Source: JAEMQF01 sp049297615
Lineage (GTDB): Bacteria; Pseudomonadota; Gammaproteobacteria; Burkholderiales; Burkholderiaceae_C
Direction of reading: 5' to 3'
DNA: 7,192 nucleotides
Assembly (NCBI GenBank): GCA_049297615.1
Contig: JBAQUQ010000252.1
Span: 1-7,192, forward strand
The position numbers and the translations under genes were made by a program. A model generated the notes under the pieces. It did no database searches and was not told where the DNA came from. It saw only the letters and a list, made by a program, of their open reading frames with translations. Shown here one piece after another: positions 5,950 to 7,192 of this stretch. Every line of letters begins with the position of its first letter. Position 1 is the first letter of the stretch.

Positions 5950-6639
5950 CTATGAAGTGCGTGGGGGTGAATTGCTCAGGTAGCTCAGGATCAGGTCGGT
6001 GACGACCGCGCAGCGCCCGCGGACATCGCCCTTGGCGCCCATGTCGCGCTGGAAAATCGCCGAGAAGGTGTGCTGGTGGCTGACGTTGAAGTTGCCCAGG
6101 GCGGCGATGGCCATGTGCACGTCGAGCGGTTCGATGCCGCGCCGAAAGCTCCCGTCCAACTGCCCGCGCGCGATGACGCGGCTCAGCAGCTCGAGAATCG
6201 GCCGGTTCAGCGTACGCATCGCCTTTGATTTCTTGAGATGGCGGCCTTCCGCCTGATTCTCGGCGATCACGAGCCGCACGAAATTCTCGTGGTCGATGTA
6301 GTAGTGGAACGTGAACTGCACGATGCGGCGCATCGCCTCGACCGGATCGAGATGCTCGAGCTCGAGTTCGCCTTCGGCCTGGCGGATCTCCGAATAGACG
6401 TGCTCGAGCACCGACAGGTAGAGTTTTTCCTTGCCGCCGAAGTAGTAGTTGATCATCGCCCGCGTCGTGTGGGTGCGCGCTGCGATGGCGTCCATGCTCG
6501 CGCCCTTGAAGCCGCGCGAGGCGAACTCTTCCATGGCCGCCTGGACGATCCGGGCACGATTCACCTCGGGCGCCTTGGGCTTGCGCATGGCGGCCGTGCC
6601 GATCAGGGCAGACGCCGCAGCAACACCGCCGGACTTCAT
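5950..6639 (-). CDS. TetR/AcrR-family transcriptional regulator
   Basis: This is a one-component DNA-binding regulator of about 229 residues (or 212 if it starts at the ATG at 6588). The N-terminal TetR helix-turn-helix is plain: RARIVQAAMEEFASRGFKGASMDAIAARTHTTRAMINYYFGGKEKLY, with the recognition helix around TTRAMINYYF. The all-helical C-terminal part (NFVRLVIAENQAEGRHL and following) is the ligand and dimer domain. The ATG at 6639 is favoured because AAGG lies 11 nt upstream. The ATG at 6588 begins closer to the usual TetR N-terminus but has no visible ribosome site. The frame also stays open to a TTG at 6723, across the AT-rich control block, which I do not believe is translated. It heads the operon, so it likely represses itself and the TRAP/catabolic genes until the imported acid or an intermediate binds. 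Confidence 0.92.
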   Translation of the reverse strand: MKSGGVAAASALIGTAAMRKPKAPEVNRARIVQAAMEEFASRGFKGASMDAIAARTHTTRAMINYYFGGKEKLYLSVLEHVYSEIRQAEGELELEHLDPVEAMRRIVQFTFHYYIDHENFVRLVIAENQAEGRHLKKSKAMRTLNRPILELLSRVIARGQLDGSFRRGIEPLDVHMAIAALGNFNVSHQHTFSAIFQRDMGAKGDVRGRCAVVTDLILSYLSNSPPRTS

Positions 6640-6664
6640 CGTGGGGGACGCCTTGAAATTAACG

Positions 6665-6690
6665 AAGCTGTCAGTGTAATTTAACAGCTT
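6665..6690. promoter_or_regulatory. Candidate operator: inverted repeat in the tetR upstream region
   Basis: AAGCTGT (6665-6671) and ACAGCTT (6684-6690) are perfect inverted 7-bp arms separated by 12 bp. They lie in the most AT-rich block of the window, directly upstream of tetR. A TTGACA hexamer on the minus strand (6696-6691) touches one arm and could be a -35 box, although I see no well-spaced -10. Position and symmetry fit an autoregulatory TetR operator, but this is inference. Confidence 0.45.
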
Positions 6691-6914
6691 TGTCAATTCG
6701 CAGTCCATCCTGCGCTGCAGCAATCGGTGATCGGGACGCCACTACGGCTGACTCAGACACCGGTGAAGGCAGACGACTCACTCGAGCAGCTTCAGCATGC
6801 GGGTTGGGGCTAAGCCCGGCGCGCCGCGGCGCATCTTGCCGATTTGAATTACCGTACAGGGCGCGGCTGCAACGGCACCGAGCATTGATCGCCTTGCTGC
6901 CGGCGAAACACCGC

Positions 6915-6922
6915 AAGGGGAG
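6915..6922 (+). promoter_or_regulatory. Shine-Dalgarno deciding the TTG start of the hydrolase
   Basis: AAGGGGAG ends 6 nt before the TTG at 6929. The only nearby ATG (6924) reads ATG-GCT-TGA, a two-codon dead end in another frame, so the ribosome site supports the TTG. Confidence 0.6.
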
Positions 6923-6928
6923 AATGGC

Positions 6929-7192
6929 TTGAACCAAGGGCCACAAGCGCTGCCGGTTCGTTTCGAGGTCGACGCCGCGTTGTCGGTGTCGGGCCTGCTG
7001 CTCGCGCCGCAATCGGCACGCGCCGGCTGCGTGCTGGCGCACGGCGCCGGCACGGGGATGGAACACCCGTTCTTGCAGGCCATGGCGCTCGGCCTGGCCG
7101 AGCGCGGCGTCTCCACCTTGCGCTACCAGTTCCCCTACATGGAGCGCGGCAGCAAACGCCCCGACGCACCGGCGCTCGCGCAAGCGACGGTG
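6929..7192 (+). CDS. Alpha/beta hydrolase (KANL3/Tex30-like, dienelactone-hydrolase-related), 3'-truncated
   Basis: The first 88 codons of a plus-strand gene run off the window end. The visible protein has beta-strands leading to LAHGAGTGMEHPFLQAMA at about residues 37-54, then LAERGVSTLRYQFPYMERGSKRPD at about 57-80. The LAHGAG oxyanion-type turn and the RYQFPYMERGSKRPD segment are characteristic of a small bacterial alpha/beta hydrolase group related to KANL3/Tex30. The nucleophile elbow and the rest of the triad lie beyond the window, so activity cannot be judged, and the substrate is unknown. A TTG start at 6929 is chosen because it follows AAGGGGAG at good spacing and no in-frame ATG or GTG lies upstream before the stop at 6845. 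It is divergent from the regulator and could share its control region, but nothing shows that it belongs to the same pathway. Confidence 0.82.
   Translation, partial: MNQGPQALPVRFEVDAALSVSGLLLAPQSARAGCVLAHGAGTGMEHPFLQAMALGLAERGVSTLRYQFPYMERGSKRPDAPALAQATV

Larger units (their letters stand above)
6640..6928. other. Divergent intergenic control region
   Basis: About 290 bases separate the minus-strand regulator from the plus-strand hydrolase. The part nearest tetR (about 6655-6700) is AT-rich and holds the inverted repeat described separately. The rest returns to high GC and has no convincing gene on either strand. It holds a cluster of short palindromes at 6807-6832, including GCGCCGCGGCGC at 6821-6832. 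A short AT-rich stretch at 6841-6857 could be part of a promoter for the hydrolase, but no good -35/-10 pair is visible. The region should carry the promoters of both divergent units. Confidence 0.5.

Noticed and set aside
6671..7183. Minus-strand frame covering the intergenic region and the hydrolase
   Set aside because: It lies opposite a recognisable alpha/beta hydrolase and across the control region; its translation has no domain.
1..7192. CRISPR arrays, tRNA or rRNA genes, insertion sequences
   Set aside because: No regularly spaced repeats, RNA-gene structure, transposase motifs or terminal repeats were seen by reading; nearly all the DNA is accounted for by the listed genes.

Overview
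The window is GC-rich, densely coded DNA. Catabolic genes sit in tight, often overlapping order around a tripartite TRAP carboxylate importer and a TetR repressor. This style is typical of a soil or water betaproteobacterium (Burkholderiales-like). That is an inference from gene content and composition, because no rRNA or tRNA is present to fix the taxon.

Layout: (1) 1-918, plus strand, the 3' part of a zinc-independent quinone-oxidoreductase-type reductase whose first residues lie outside the window. (2) 932-6639, minus strand, one compact run of seven genes. In transcription order these are a TetR-family regulator, the TRAP binding protein (dctP), the small membrane subunit (dctQ), the large membrane subunit (dctM), a type II 3-dehydroquinate dehydratase homologue (aroQ), a quinate/shikimate-dehydrogenase-type AroE homologue, and an intradiol ring-cleavage dioxygenase. 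(3) 6640-6928, an intergenic control region with an AT-rich block carrying an inverted repeat just upstream of the regulator. (4) 6929 to the window end, plus strand, the 5' part of an alpha/beta hydrolase that starts with TTG.

The minus-strand genes are almost certainly one operon. Spacings are 13 nt (tetR-dctP), TAATG overlap (dctP-dctQ), TTGA overlap (dctQ-dctM), 41 nt (dctM-aroQ), 2 nt (aroQ-aroE) and ATGA overlap (aroE-dioxygenase). The simplest reading is regulated uptake of a quinate- or shikimate-like hydroxylated alicyclic acid. The acid would then be oxidised (AroE homologue), dehydrated (AroQ homologue), eventually aromatised, and its ring opened by the dioxygenase.

Three details do not fit a textbook quinate pathway. 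No 3-dehydroshikimate dehydratase or protocatechuate 3,4-dioxygenase is present. The dioxygenase is of the catechol/hydroxyquinol class instead. Both AroQ and AroE homologues are changed at positions that contact substrate in characterised relatives (His and Arg replaced by Phe and Tyr in AroQ; Ser-x-Ser/Thr changed to Ser-x-Ala in AroE). The operon may therefore act on a related but different compound, and this is the most interesting point in the window.
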